From positions 1-64,000 of the forward strand of contig CANQSR010000001.1 in NCBI GenBank assembly GCA_947626575.1: a DNA stretch of 64,000 nucleotides, in the 5' to 3' direction. Source of the DNA: an uncultured Clostridia bacterium (GTDB lineage Bacteria; Bacillota; Clostridia; Christensenellales; Borkfalkiaceae). This document shows positions 41,601-52,100 of this stretch, piece by piece. The number at the start of each line of letters is the position of its first letter. Within the stretch, counting starts at the first letter, position 1. A model generated the notes under the pieces. It saw only the letters and a program-made list of their open reading frames with translations, was not told where the DNA came from and searched no databases. Position numbers and translations under genes: made by a program.

Positions 41601-42492
41601 GGTCTGCACGCAACTCACCGTGCTTCCCAACAGTCTGTTCAAGGGTTGCACGTTGCTTGCAACCGTCAACCTTCCCGAAACGCTCACCAAGATCGGCGCG
41701 AACTGCTTCGAGGGTACGGCCGTTAAGTTCGATAAATTGCCCGATACGGTATCCGCCATCGGCACAGGCGCGTTCAAGGATTGCAAGGGCATCACAACTT
41801 TCACGCTTCCCAACGCGCTCAAAAATTATAGTGAGGAGAGAGATTGGGATACCGACGAATATGTTTGGACCGGCGGCCTCGGCAAGGGCGTATTCGAGGG
41901 ATGCACAAATCTCGCAACGGTGACGTTCCCTGAGGATATCGCGCTGACCCAGCTCTCGGAAAGCACATTCAAGGGTTGCACGGGGCTTACGACTGTCAAC
42001 CTTCCCGAAAAACTTACCAAGATCGGCTCCTCCGCCTTCGAGGGATGCACGGCGCTCAAAAAGCTCACCATTCCCAAGAGCGTGACGTCGCTCAGCTCCA
42101 ACTTTATCAAGGGTTGCACGCTCGATCTCCTTGAAATCCCCGGAAATCCGACCCTCTACCCGTATTCGACGTATTTCAGCAACACGACGGTGAAGGCGAT
42201 CTCCATCACCGATGCCTCCGACCCGAATAATACGCAGATCAACAGTTACTTCTCCGGACTTGTATCCATTACGGGGCTTGAAAAGATCATCATTGCGGCG
42301 TCTGTGAAGGCGATCAATTCGAGCGCATTCGCGAATTTGCCCGCGGGCGTTACGCTGTGCTTCAAGGCGACCGAGGAAGCGATGAAAGAGAGCTTCACGG
42401 GCGGCGAAACGGCTTGGAATGCCTTCAAGGAAAGTCTGCCCGAAAGCGCCAAAGTGGAGTATGGCTATTCCGAAGGCACCGAAGGCGAATAA
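32695..42492 (+). CDS. Giant LRR_5 (BspA-like) lipoprotein A, 3265 aa
   Basis: ATG at 32695 is fixed by AAGGAG; the frame extends back to 32554 without a start signal. The lipobox LAFAAAC places lipid-modified Cys at residue 25. Next come a small beta domain (about 40-110), two InlB/Flg_new-type repeats (YTVTFEANGGSAVSP...FIGWYTDDGF and YTVTFDLNGAEG...FVGWWVSH), Fn3-like segments (about 270-670) and two more Flg_new-type units (about 690-850). From about residue 870 to the end run LRR_5 units of 22-24 residues, of the type LTSVTIPLSVETIGEDAFADSG and F-x-GCT-x-L. There is no LPxTG motif or transmembrane end, so anchoring is by lipid. Such proteins usually act as surface adhesins or glycan/host-binding scaffolds (family knowledge). 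Paralogue of the next gene. Confidence 0.93.
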   Translation: MKRKLLLILTMLFAVIGTLAFAAACGGDSGDENKDLVAGEEAGEYYLDADGKEYNLTLTKKCEFTLDLGGDPVTGTYTAEGEVLTFTAADQSTFSGTYFNDAVTLSYSSATYKFLRKVEYTVTFEANGGSAVSPQKVINGRPAQKPEDPKRGDDVFIGWYTDDGFRSPYRFGDPVTANIKLYARFVTPIEPEYTVTFDLNGAEGKAPASVKTVGHQAFGLPTPAWTGHTFVGWWVSHYNDGTKLTYQYDEQLLGANTTLYAVWEGQAPAVSVDGGKISWTPVGSNSQYTVVVTNPAAEEGEQEVLRRTAGGGQTSIQFDFSGQKAGEYLIEVTANGQTGRAYYKNKALDKVTVFEVMNSTLLFNAVDNATSYLLEIQCGIEGHTDHLTPVEISANSRSYDFSSCEMRQDGSIIFTVTALADGYLSSVSEPFAMRRELPAVTGIAVEPTTELLHWAETDGATSYEVTVKQGETTLYSGTVEGTSLSLKYYNKGKLDITVAPKARGWNMPEPTEFPYDKTTLAAPSNIHAVATASKIDWDDVLGATGYEVKIGDHAAVSVNSSEIVFNDTYYVDGQVDYAVTVRALTGTGSGNSLWSDAYNVRYGELGDTLTYRDGVLSWDPVFGVSEYYLSVNEGEEKRYDNVSQIEVVSMFTASGHYSFALRAVYADETKEEDIIRCSVDIYELSFDSQGSEQTFGNRYLAYGDKLDLPGAEDVTLFGNNFAGWYTDPDDGDLYNDGLFHDQIDRKLYAHWTPMVFHIELNVGIYGEETPEIVAGKDAEYGKPVQLPIPTPKDSVYGFTGWYDSPTGEVPYTNADGLIAHYMQGNAITLYAQWVEVMSFTPVYKNGAIAEYTVSKSRDIVLSNSTELTIPATYQGKPVTEVIDFTDCDDLEVIRIPDTIRYIAVATTESAFTGCDSLRAIEIYTTDSTGDKYYFSEDGVLFYNNPETHMRELRMYPVARAAESYEIPDGVQVLPGNCIWDVDSLGEVIIPASVTLIETSAIGYSSTSSFYYTSLITTITFKAADGQAEPSLSIHEGAFYNLTELTDLTLPSRLEDLDLYAIFGGSSSFSFDPNKLTSFSIAGTGGKYYMQDGVLLENLGTDGTKLLFYPSSKTDVTIPDGVTQIAANAARGNTKIKTLVIPSSVEEIGAYAFYGCTYVTSFSFEGTAGDRPLNIGEFAFYQLGYYASSANSGVNAVELPGNLASLGAHAFGKTEIRTVTLNSSARIETGAFDEDSDYSYGSLTNVNKLIIGAAVQDINFMQIFGATGTNVTIKVEEENPYYVSETLSEGTTEHNLIYTKGENGEKTELAWFGSLPETFELPDTVTRIAAKTFKGYTRLKSITIPASVTYIGDEAFAADENGSTGMGLTTVTFSAPQNGERADLNFGNRVFSGCKQLTQFTFPEGTKYIGMALFEKCEALEEVHFPASLETIQPVPEVNNWNGTSTDTFGMFPDSAASNKVKTITVAEGSHFYKATDGVLYKLRYETLTSSYVESEVLYFAPRSETTEVTIPNTVKRIWSYAFYGFSTGNSNKLKKVSFSAATLAQTTDADSNTVAGTLEIGIRAFGSCANLTDVTLPEGTTKLGPYAFNGCAFATFTVPGTVTSIGDNCFSYCSNLTTINFAEGTAELRLEDPTSALGSSIFHDCPQLRKVELPERTTYIGISAFSGITLDEVVIPASLREIGQESFRDSKIPTITFKDAENSKLETIAYEAFYGAAITKIEIPASVRAIEDQAFRGALSLESFKVADNAALEILGDGSHSAVFVFMGCTSLHTVDFGENSRLRAISSDLFNGCTALTSVTIPLSVETIGEDAFADSGIEHITFEEKEGELSKLHIVEQAFSGSHITEFSFPETEFEISLAENVFHGCTTLKTVHISSKVYNLRGAFNGVEGIQSVTVAEDNPSYEVDETQPFLMSKANGDILLVFGEISGRLAIPEKSVQIGASAFMGTAVEEVWIPRTVMRIDEAAFKNCTALTKVEFEEGSALVSIGKEAFSGCTQLADIDFTKTLQLSTLLPGSGSSNTFKNCTSLTALDFGYTRITNIPANTFAGCTNLENLTLPRTLTSMQATLGHTKIASIDLGRTGISELPENFFKDSEQLTSIVLPSVITTIGAFAFAGCEGLTAMDLTGFGALREIGNSAFKDCANLATVKLSTSVATLRYGCFQGCTGLTSIDLSRVETVEYAAFYGSGLTEVTLPGTVTTWEGGEVWDDEYWEWDTVRPSEKTGTFGACENLKKVTFAYSMTADTTLPTYMFAGCTKLDTLTFQSGCKLAKLPNYMFKGCTSLQSVKLPESITALGSGACYVFQNCTGLQTADLSDTSIESLNPNLFDGCTGLKTVKLPHGLTSLPNNLFCYYEGRTRIGLPNLEEVVLPDTLTEIPNEAFQDCASLKTIDLSHITKIGSNAFKNTGLTSVTFSIALVDVDGTFGFQAAIGSGAFRDCASLASVTFAQGSTLTMIGQEVFANCPKLTTVNNLPETLTTIGASAFEKTALTTFTIPANVSVIGNKAFSGSSLFMLTISCKGSVTTSSSSSTVPNSVFMDCKSLFTVKIEKGLQEIGESWFSGCITLTTVTLPETVTKIGKSAFKDCTALDTIDTSHVTEMGEGAFENCTKLFETEENWKDGVFYLGNIIVTFDDTKIKAANGEVTIKDGTESIGNKMFYGSTALKKITLPDSILSIGTSAFENCAALTEIDFTKATKLTELPPKAFAGCSQLTTVNLPDSITKLGSECFANSGISEFTITVKMGDIGSNAFNGSKLTTVTFAEPAGDETAALTVLPSSLFKNCASLATVKLNTKITEIGMNCFEGCTSLKTFDFKNVGTIGSSAFKGAGLTTVTIPEAVTGSYPNNLGPHAFENCTDLAEVNFASPEKFKNIAEALFKGCTSLQSISLPENIPAVNESSFENSGLKSIVIPASVAGIGKYAFKGCASLASVTLPASLKDKPDGTSSVAKGLLDNAFENCTALTEIDFKVCTQLTVLPNSLFKGCTLLATVNLPETLTKIGANCFEGTAVKFDKLPDTVSAIGTGAFKDCKGITTFTLPNALKNYSEERDWDTDEYVWTGGLGKGVFEGCTNLATVTFPEDIALTQLSESTFKGCTGLTTVNLPEKLTKIGSSAFEGCTALKKLTIPKSVTSLSSNFIKGCTLDLLEIPGNPTLYPYSTYFSNTTVKAISITDASDPNNTQINSYFSGLVSITGLEKIIIAASVKAINSSAFANLPAGVTLCFKATEEAMKESFTGGETAWNAFKESLPESAKVEYGYSEGTEGE

Positions 42493-42537
42493 AGGTCCAT
42501 AACGACCGAAACGGCCGGCATCCTGCCGGCGGCAACG

Positions 42538-42567
42538 GCCCTCCCGCATAACCGCGGGAGGGCTTTT
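42538..42567 (+). terminator. Terminator of giant LRR_5 gene A
   Basis: GCCCTCCCGC (42538-42547) pairs with GCGGGAGGGC (42554-42563), followed by TTTT. Confidence 0.85.
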
Positions 42568-42569
42568 CC

Positions 42570-42840
42570 TATGCAACGCCGCCTTCCCTCAAAGGGGCGC
42601 CAAGACCTGCCCCTTTTCTAAGGGGGCGGGTGGCGCGGCTTTGCCGCGTCAGGTGGGGGTTCCTTGCGCCGAATACGTCATTCCGACGACCAACGGGAGG
42701 AGAAATCTCGTCATGGAGATTCCTCGACTTCGCTCGGAATGACGTATAGAAGCCTCGGTCGGGCGAAATGACGCAGGGTAGGAAGAGGGGGGAAGCCTTG
42801 CGCCGAATACGTCATTCCGACGAGAATTAGCCATGGGTAT
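42570..42840. repeat. Dispersed repeats between the giant LRR_5 genes
   Basis: No gene is seen. A CCCTCAAAGGGGCGCC block and the GGTGGCGCGGCTTTGCCGCG hairpin block (about 42590-42660) are followed by ACGTCATTCCGACGA elements (42676-42775) and another (42806-42825). From 42841 to 43110 I see no repeat or gene, only a GGGCCG/CGGCCC hairpin (42937-42952) and AT-rich DNA leading into the promoter. Confidence 0.7.
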
Positions 42841-43120
42841 ATGCAAGTTTTATGCAAACATGCGGCGGAGGGGGGATATGGAGATTTTTACGGATGCGCC
42901 GCATTGCGCGGGGGACGTGTACGGAAAAAAGCGAACGGGCCGCAGTCGGCCCGCCCTGCGGCATGGACTTGGGCAAAGGCCTCAAAAAATCAAATTATTC
43001 TTGTAAAATCCGCTTTACAACCCCTGAAATTTCCCCGAAATCCCCTGTAAAACCGCTAAGGTATAAGAAATATTTATAGTGAATATTATAAATTCTAAAC
43101 CCACATTTTGGTGCAATTAC

Positions 43121-43150
43121 TTGACATTGTTTTTTTATAAACGATATAAT
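43121..43150 (+). promoter_or_regulatory. Promoter of the second giant LRR_5 gene
   Basis: TTGACA (43121-43126), 18-nt spacer, TATAAT (43145-43150). The 14 nt TGCAATTACTTGAC ending inside the -35 are identical to those at the vWA operon promoter (54167-54180). Confidence 0.85.
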
Positions 43151-43181
43151 AACATAAATAATTATCGCAAGGAGTATTGCT

Positions 43182-46100
43182 ATGAAACGCAAGCTACTCA
43201 TGATTATCACGCTGATGTTCGCCATGATCGGAACATTGGGCCTTGCCGCCGCGTGCGGCGGCGGACAGGAGGAAGAACCTCCCGTCGCAGGCGAAGAGGT
43301 CGGCGAATATTACTGCGACGTCAACGGCAAGGAATATTCGCTTACGTTGACCGATGAGTGTCAATATACGCTCGTCATGGGAGGAGACCCGATCACGGGA
43401 AGTTATACGCCCGACGGGGAAAATCTGATGTTCAAGGAAGGGGACGACGCCTTTCTCGGCTCCTACTACAAGGATGTCATCACGCTCTCCTACCACAGCA
43501 CGAGCTTCACCTTCCTCCGCAAGACCGAATACACGATCACGTTCGAGACGAACGGCGGAAGTAAGATAGACCCCGTCACCGTCTACAACGGCAGGACCGT
43601 GGCGCAGCCCACGCCTCCTCAAAGAGGGAGCGACGTCTTTGTCGGCTGGTACACGGACGGCGGGTTTAAGAGCGAATACAGTTTCAGCGAGGCTGTGAAG
43701 TCGAGCTTTACGCTGTATGCGCGCTTCGTCACGCCCATCAAACCCGAATATACCGTAACGTTCGATCTGAACGGCGCAGAGGGGACCGCGCCCACCCCCG
43801 TGCAGACAGTGGGGCATCAGGCGTTCGGGCTTCCCACCCCTGTATGGACGGGGCATACCTTCATCGGCTGGTGGGTGAGCCACGATAACGACGCCGCCAA
43901 ACTTACATATCAATACGAAGAACAGCTTCTCGGCGGCGATACGACCTTCTTTGCGGTCTGGGCCGGCGAGGCGCCTGCCGTTTCCGTCGGGGAAAAGGAG
44001 ATCAGCTGGACCGTGGAAGGTTCCGCTTCTTCCTTCACGCTCGTCATCAAGAACCTGACGGCGGATAAGGAGGTCGAGCGGAGGCCCGTCGACGGGAAAA
44101 CGTATGCCTTCGATTTTGCCGAGCAGGATGCGGGCGAGTATTTGATCGAAGTCACCGCCAACGGCCACACGGGCAGGGCTTACTACAAGAATAAGGCGCT
44201 CGATAAGGTCACCGTATTCAACGTGGTGAACAACACGCTGCTCTTCAACCCCGTTGCGAATGCAACTTCCTATCTGTTGGAGATCGAGTGCGGCGCGCCG
44301 GAGCTTCATCCACAACCCATCCCGATCGACGCCGAGAGCCGCGCTTACGACTTTTCGAAATGTACGGCCAAGAACGGCAAAATAGTCTTCACCGTGACCG
44401 CGCTTGCAGAAGGCTATCTTTCCTCCGTCTCCGAGCCCTTCGAGGTCTCGCGGACGCTTTCCGCCGCCTCCAACATCGACGTGGAACCCAACACCGAACT
44501 GCTCCGTTGGGCGGCGGTCTCCAACGCCACCTCGTATGACGTCGTCATCGAGCAGGGGACGGACGAGGTTTACAGCGGCAACGTTTCGGACGGCACCACG
44601 CTCTCCCTCAAATTCCTCAACAAGGGGACATATACCGTCAGCATCACGCCCAAGGCGCGCGGATGGGAATCTCCCGCCGCCGCTACTTACACCTACGATA
44701 AGGCCACGCTCGCCGCGCCCTCCAACATCCGCGCAGACGTGCAGAATTCCAAGATCGTCTGGGATAAAGTTACGGGCGCAACGCAATATGAAGTCATGAT
44801 CGGCGGCCGCTCCGTCGCCACAGTCACTTCGAACGAGATCGAATTTGACGATAGCTACCGCGTAAGCGGCGTGACCGATTACCCCGTCTCTGTGCGCGCT
44901 CTCACGGGCACGGGTACGGGCAATTCGCTCTGGTCGGATGCCTATAACGTCCGCTATGGCAAGTTGGGCGGCTCGCTCCGTTACAGCAACGGCGTTCTCT
45001 CGTGGGACCCCGTGTTCGGCATCAGCACGTACTATCTCTCCATAAACGGCGGAGAAGAAAAGGAATATACCAACGTAACAAGCATCACCCTCGGCCGCTT
45101 CAATGCCGCGGGCAGGTATTCCTATTCGCTCCGCGCCGTCTATACGGGCGGCGGAAGCGATACCATCGGCGTCACCGTCAACGTCTGGGAGATCTCGTTC
45201 TCCGCGGCGGATTCGGGCGAAGTCGGGAGCCTGTTCGTCGCCACGGGGGATACCCTCACGCTTCCCGACGCCGAGCAAGTCACGCGGTACGGCTATACCC
45301 TCGAAGGTTGGTACACGGAAGAGGGTGGGGGCGTGTTGTATAATGACAGCACGTACGTCGAGGACCGCAGCCGCACGCTCTATGCGCATTGGTCGCCCTT
45401 GCCTTACCATGTCTCGCTCAAGGTGGGCGCTTACGGCCAGCAGACGCAGGAGATCCGCGACGGCGTGACGGCCTATTTCGACCAGAAAGTGGAGTTGCCC
45501 ATTCCCGAATCCACCGATCCCGCCTTTGCCTTTGCAGGTTGGTATGATTCTGCCGTGGGCGGCACCGCCTATACGACTTACGACGGCGTCATCGCGCGCT
45601 ATAAGCAGGGCATCGACATCACGCTCTATGCGCAGTGGATGAACGTACTTGCCTTCACGCCCGTATATCGCAACGGCGCCATCGCCGAATATTCGGTGAG
45701 CAAGAGCCCCGATATCATTCCGTCGGCAGTCACGACCATCACCATCCCGCAGTATTATAAGGGCGTTCCCGTCACGACCATCTCCGACTTCACGGACCTT
45801 TCGCAGCTCGAAGTTATCCACATCCCCGATAGCGTGCGGGATATCCTCGTCGCCGACCAGGAGACGGCCTTCACGGGTTGCAGTAAGCTCAGCACGATCG
45901 ATATCTATGAGACGGATTACAACGGCGATAAATACTATTTCTCCAAGGACGGCGTCCTGTTCTATAACAATCCCTATACGCAGCTTTGCGAACTCAAACT
46001 CTATCCCGCAGCCCGCGAGGGAGACGTTTACGATGTCCCCGACGGCGTGCAGTCCATCCCTTCGGGCGCGCTGTTCGGATTGAGCAAACTTCACTCGATC

Positions 46101-49100
46101 TCCTTCCCTTCGAGCCTCACCTTTATCGAGCAGAAGGCGGTCGGCGCTTCTTCCTATTCGTACATCGAGACCATCTCCTTCCGCGAACCTGCCGACGGGA
46201 CGGTCGGGGATCCCCTCGTCATCCAACCGCAGGCCTTCTATGAAGTGACCAATATCAAACACATCACGCTTCCCGCGCGTATGGAGAACTTTGATTTTTG
46301 GAACATGTTCTATGCGTCCTATTCTTCATACAGCTATCTCGAAACCATCGAGGTCGTGGGAACGGGCAAATATCGCTCGCAGGACAACATGATCTTGAAG
46401 GATGAGGGTACGGATGTGGAACTCGTGCTGTACCCGCGGACCAAGGAAACGTTCGAACTTCCCGCCGGCGTCACGAAGATCGGCGACCGCGCCGTGCAAA
46501 AAAACACCAACATCACGAGCATCACCATTCCCGGAAGCATTTCGCGGATCGGCGAAAGCGCATTCTATGGCACTACGTATGTGAAGTCGCTTACCTTTGA
46601 GGGCAAAGACGGCGATCTGCCGCTCCGCATCGAGGCAAGCGCCTTCTATCAGGTCGGCAATTACGCGTATTCCCTCACCGAACTCACATTGCCGCAGAAC
46701 TGCGTCTATGTGGGGCGCTTTGCCTTCGGCAATACACAGATCTCTACCGTCCATATCGACCTCGGTCCGACCATGACGCAGGACCTCAAAATAGAGGACA
46801 GCGCTTTTTCAATGAACGCCACCTACGAGTCCTCCTATAATTCCAGCGTCACCGATCTCTATATCGGCCCCGGCATCAAGGACGTCAACTTCATGTCCGC
46901 CTTCGGTTCAAGGCTGCAAAACATTCATCTCGATGAAGGGAACCCGTATTATGCCATGAACGAAGAGGAGACGGCGCTCTTCACCAAGGCCATGACGGAG
47001 ATCGTCTGGATCAAGGATATCGAAGGACCCTTCACCATTCCGTCCACCGTCACGCGGATCGGCGCGGATAACTTCAAATACCGTTCGCATATCACGGAGA
47101 TCACCATCCCCGCAAGCGTCACGGAGATCGGGTCGGGGGCGTTCCTCGGCTGCTCCGGCCTCGAAAAAGTGGAATTCCTTGCGCCCGAAGGCGGCGGCAA
47201 GCGCGCGCCGCTCAAAATCGGCAGCAAGGCCTTCTATGGTTGTAGCGGTCTCACCGAGATCACCTTCCCCGACGGGACGACGGAACTCGGCACCTCGGTG
47301 TTGGGCGGTTGCAGCAAACTGAAAACCGTGAACTTGCCCAATACGATCGAGAAGATCGATGATTACGTTAGCGGCAGTAGTTCTTCTTCCTCCACGACTT
47401 ATTTCGGGCTGTTCGAGAACGATGAAGTGGTCTCCACGATCACCATGCCCGAAGGCGGCGAGCATTACAGCGTCATCGACAACACGGTCTATCTGCTCGC
47501 AAAAGACGAAAAGACCGGGAAGTATTACGAGAGCGAACTCATCTACTTTGCGATCTTCTCCGAGACGACGGAGATCACCATCCCCGATACGGTGGAGCGC
47601 ATCCGTTCGTACGCTTTCAACTTCGACCACTATGAGCTCGATGAACCCGCGCTCACGACCGTCAAATTCAAGTCGGAGGAGTTGGCGCAGAAATACGACG
47701 CCGAAAAGGAGCAGATGGTCGCGCGCGAACTCGTCATCGAGACGAAGGCATTCTATGATGCAGGCAACATCACCGAGATCGTTGTGCCGCGCGGCACGGT
47801 TTCGATCGACAGCCAGGCGTTCTATATGGCAGGCATTACCGCGTTCACCGTTCCCAACACGGTGAGGAGCCTCGGCGTCGCGGCGTTCTATTACTGCGAA
47901 TCGCTCTCTGAACTGACCTTCGAGAAGGGCAACGAGGAGACGCCGCTCCGTTTGGAAGACGGAAGCTATGATACTACCACCTACGGCCTCATCTATGGGG
48001 CGCAGGTCGCCTCCATCGAATTGCCCGAACGCACGACGTATATCGGCAATTACGCATTTGCATATTGTCCGCTCACCGAGATCACGATCCCGGCCTCCGT
48101 CACTGCCATCGGCGAAAAGGTGTTCTATTCTTCTTACTCTTCCCAGCTGGAGAATGTTATCTTCGCGCCCGGTAGCAAACTGCAATCCATCGGAGCGAAT
48201 GCTTTCGAAAATAGTAAGATCACGGAAATCACAATTCCTGCGAGCGTCACGACCATCGGCAACAGCGCTTTCTATGGTTGCGCGGAGCTTACAAGCGTCA
48301 CGTTTGAGGATAACAGTATGTTGGAAGAGCTGGGCAGCAGCGGTTCGACGTATCATGGCGTATTCGGCAGTTGTAAATTGCTCGCTTCGGTCAACTTCGG
48401 CGCAAACAGCAGGTTGCGCTATATCGGGCCTTCCGTGTTCTCCGGCTGCACAGCGCTCACCGAAATGGAGTTCCCGCTCTCGCTCGAAGAAATCGGCAAC
48501 AGCGCCTTTTCCGGTTCCGGCATCCAAACCGTCACCTTCCAGCAGAAGGAGGGGGAGAAGAGCAAACTGCATGTTCTCGGTTCCGCTTTCTCCTATACGG
48601 GGATCCGCGAATTCACCTTCCCCGAAACGGAGCAGGAGATCATTCTGCCCGATAGCCTGTTCAGCGGCTGTTCCGAACTCGCGTCCGTGCATCTGAGCAG
48701 CACCGTCTACAACGTCAAGAACGCCTTCTTCGAGGGATGCACCGCGCTTGAAAGCATCACGGTCGCGGAGGCAAATCCCATCTACTTTACGGATGACCAA
48801 TTCCTTCTCTACAAGGATACCTATGATATCGTCTATGTGTTCGGCACGCTCACGGGGCATATCGCTATCCATGAGGACGCCAAGCAGATCCTTCCGCATG
48901 CGCTCGCAAACACGGAGATAGAATCCGTCTTTATCCCGTACACCGTAGTCCACATCGGCGAAGCGGCCTTCGAAGATTGCAAGCAGCTCACCAAGGTGGA
49001 ATTTGAAACGGGAAGCGCATTGCTTACGCTCGGCTCGGACGCGTTCAGCGGTTGCAGCTTGCTCAAAGATATCAACCTCACCGCCACCACGCGGCTCGAA

Positions 49101-52100
49101 ACGTTGGAGAAAGATTATAGTTACAGCGATACATTCATGAATTGCGCTTCGCTCGAAACGTTGGATTTCAGCAAGACGCTCATCACGGAGTTCCCCGGCG
49201 GCACGTTCACGGGTTGCAGTAACCTTCACACCATTCTCTCGCCGCGCACGCTGACCGCATTCAATGCCACGCTCTCCACGACGAAGGTCGCCACGCTCGA
49301 TTTGAGCAATACGCAGCTCGTTTCGATCGGCAATAGCGTGTTCAGCAATAGCGCCACCTTTGAGAGCATTTCGGTTCCCACAACGCTCACCACAATCGGC
49401 TCCGATGCGTTCATGAACTGCAAGAACCTCACGGAATTTGATTTCAGCCGCCTTACGAGCATCGGTTCGGGCGCGTTCTACAACACGGGCTTGACCAAGG
49501 TAACGCTCTATGGCAGCGTCACCGATTGGGGTTACACTTATTCCGAAACGAGCGGTGTGTTCGGCGGTTGCCAAGACCTTGAAGAAGTCGTCTTTGCGGC
49601 CAACTTGCCCTATGACCCGGACTTCTCGTCGTATATGTTCGCGAACTGCCCCAAACTCTCCAAAATCACCTTCGCGGACGGCACGCAGATAGGGGCGTTC
49701 GCCGACTATATGTTCCAGGGATGCACCGCGCTTACTTCCGTGACGCTTCCCGCCTCCTGCACCGTATTCGATTACGATACCGCATATTACACTTTCTATA
49801 AGTGTACGGGTCTGAAAACGGTGGATCTTTCCGCCTGCCCCGCGACCTCGCTTTATAGCTATATGTTCTCCGGTTGCACGGGGATCGAGGAGTTCAGTTT
49901 GCCCTCCGGCCTCACGGAGATTCCGCGTTCGCTCTTCTCCGGGTTCGGCGCGATCAGCCACGTGACCATTCCTTCGTCGGTCACTTCCATCGGTGCCTAT
50001 GCATTCGAGAATTGCACCTCGCTCACCTCCGTGGATATCCCCACAAGCGTCACTTCGATCGGCAGCTCTGCCTTTTCGGGATGCACGGGGCTTCAAAGTA
50101 TCACCATCCCGTCGGGCGTCACCGAGATCGCAAGCGATACGTTCCGGGGCTGCACGTCGCTCACGACGGTAGACTTGCAGAATGTCACTTCCATCGGTTA
50201 CTATGCCTTCGCGGGATGCAGCCGGCTCGGCTCCATCGAGTTCCCGAAGAGTCTCAACACGATAGGGTCGAGTGCGTTCAGCGGTTCCTCGCTCACGAGC
50301 GCGGATTTCAGCGGGACGGGCGTCGAAGAACTTCCCGGCTACTTGTTCGAGGATTGCACCACCCTCACGAACATTATTCTGCCCGTCGGCCTCACCTACA
50401 TCGGCAGCGGCTGCTTCAAAAACACGGGCCTTCTTACCTTCACAGTGCCTGCGTCCGTGACCGTCATCGGTGATGGCGCCTTTGAGGGTTGCGAACAGCT
50501 GTTGACCGTGGATTTCGAATGCGGCGATTTCGTGGCCTACTCCAATGGCTCGTATCTGCCCTCCAATCTCTTCCTCAACTGCACGGCCCTTCAAAAAGTA
50601 ACGTTCAAGGAAGATGGCCTTACGGCAATCGGAAAAGGGTGGTTCAGCGGATGCACAGCGCTCTCCCAAATCCAGCTCTCGGATACCATCACCGCCCTCA
50701 ACGACAGCGCCTTCATGAATTGCGCGAAGCTCAAAGACATCAACGTGGATAACATCACCGTCATCGGCGACGACGTGTTCACGGGCTGCACGCTTCTCTT
50801 GACGGACGAAAAGAATTGGCATGACGGCGTATTCTATCTCAAAAATATCACCATCTCCTTCGACGACGCCAAGATCAAGGAACTCGGCGGCAAGGTCGAG
50901 ATCAGGGAGGGGACCACGAGCATCGGCGCCCACATTTTCAAGGGTTCTCAGGAACTCAAAGAAGTGACGCTTCCCCAAACGCTCGTCAGCCTCGGCGCGA
51001 ACGTGTTCGAGAATTGCCCCGCGCTCACCAAGGCCGACCTTTCCAAGGCGAACGCCCTCACCATAATCCCCGACGATGCCTTCCTGAATTGCGCAAGCCT
51101 CGGCGAGGTTCTCCTGCCGCAATATATTGTCACCATCGGCGAAAGCGCCTTCGAGGGAACGGCCATCACAGCGATCACGCTTCCCGATGCCGTCGTTTCC
51201 ATCGATAATTATGTTTTCAGGAACTGCGCTTCGCTCGGTGAGATCAAGTTGCCCGCCGGCGTCAAAAATTACAGTTATAGCTCCGGCACCGACTTTGGCT
51301 ACGGCGTGTTCGAGGGATGCGTCAAGCTGACCAAGGCCGACCTCTCCGCGACGGGTCTCACGGAAATTCCCCAAGATACGTTCAAGGGCTGCATCCTGCT
51401 CACGGATATCCAACTTCCCACCCAGCTCACCGAACTCGGCGAAAGCTGTTTCGAGGGAACGGGCATCACGGCGATTTCGCTTCCCGATACCGTCGTTGCC
51501 ATCGATAATTATGCCTTTAAGGATTGCGCTTCGCTTGCGGAGATCAAGTTGCCCGCCGGCGTCGAGAATTACAATTATTACAGCGACGGCAATTTCGGCA
51601 AAGGCGTGTTCGAGGGATGCCTCAAACTGACCAAGGCCGACCTCTCCGAGACGGGTATCACAAAACTTCCCAACGATACGTTCAAGGGTTGCACCCTGCT
51701 CACGAGCCTCGATTTCATGCCCAAGGGCCTGACTGTCATCGGCGCAAACTGCTTTGAGGGGACGGGACTCAGCGGAGCCATCACGATTCCCGATGCCGTC
51801 ACCGGCATTGGAACGGGCGCGTTCAAGGATTGCGTGAAGATCACTTCCATCGTGCTTCCCGCGGCGCTCCAAAACTACTATGAGTCGTATTACGATGAGA
51901 CTTGGGAGAGCGGCTTTGGCAAGAACGTATTCGAGGGTTGCACGCTCCTTACGACGCTCGACTTCTCGAAATGCACGGTCCTTACACGGCTCCCCGCCGA
52001 AGCCTTTGCGCACATGACGAACCTCACGGATATCACGCTCCCCGACACCATGACGGAGATCGGCGCCGAGGCGTTCTTGGGGTGCGAGAGCCTCAAACAG

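Noticed and set aside
42841-43079. Small open frames of 69-75 codons between the giant genes
   Set aside because: They overlap in different frames, have atypical composition and no ribosome binding site, and end at the promoter region of gene B.
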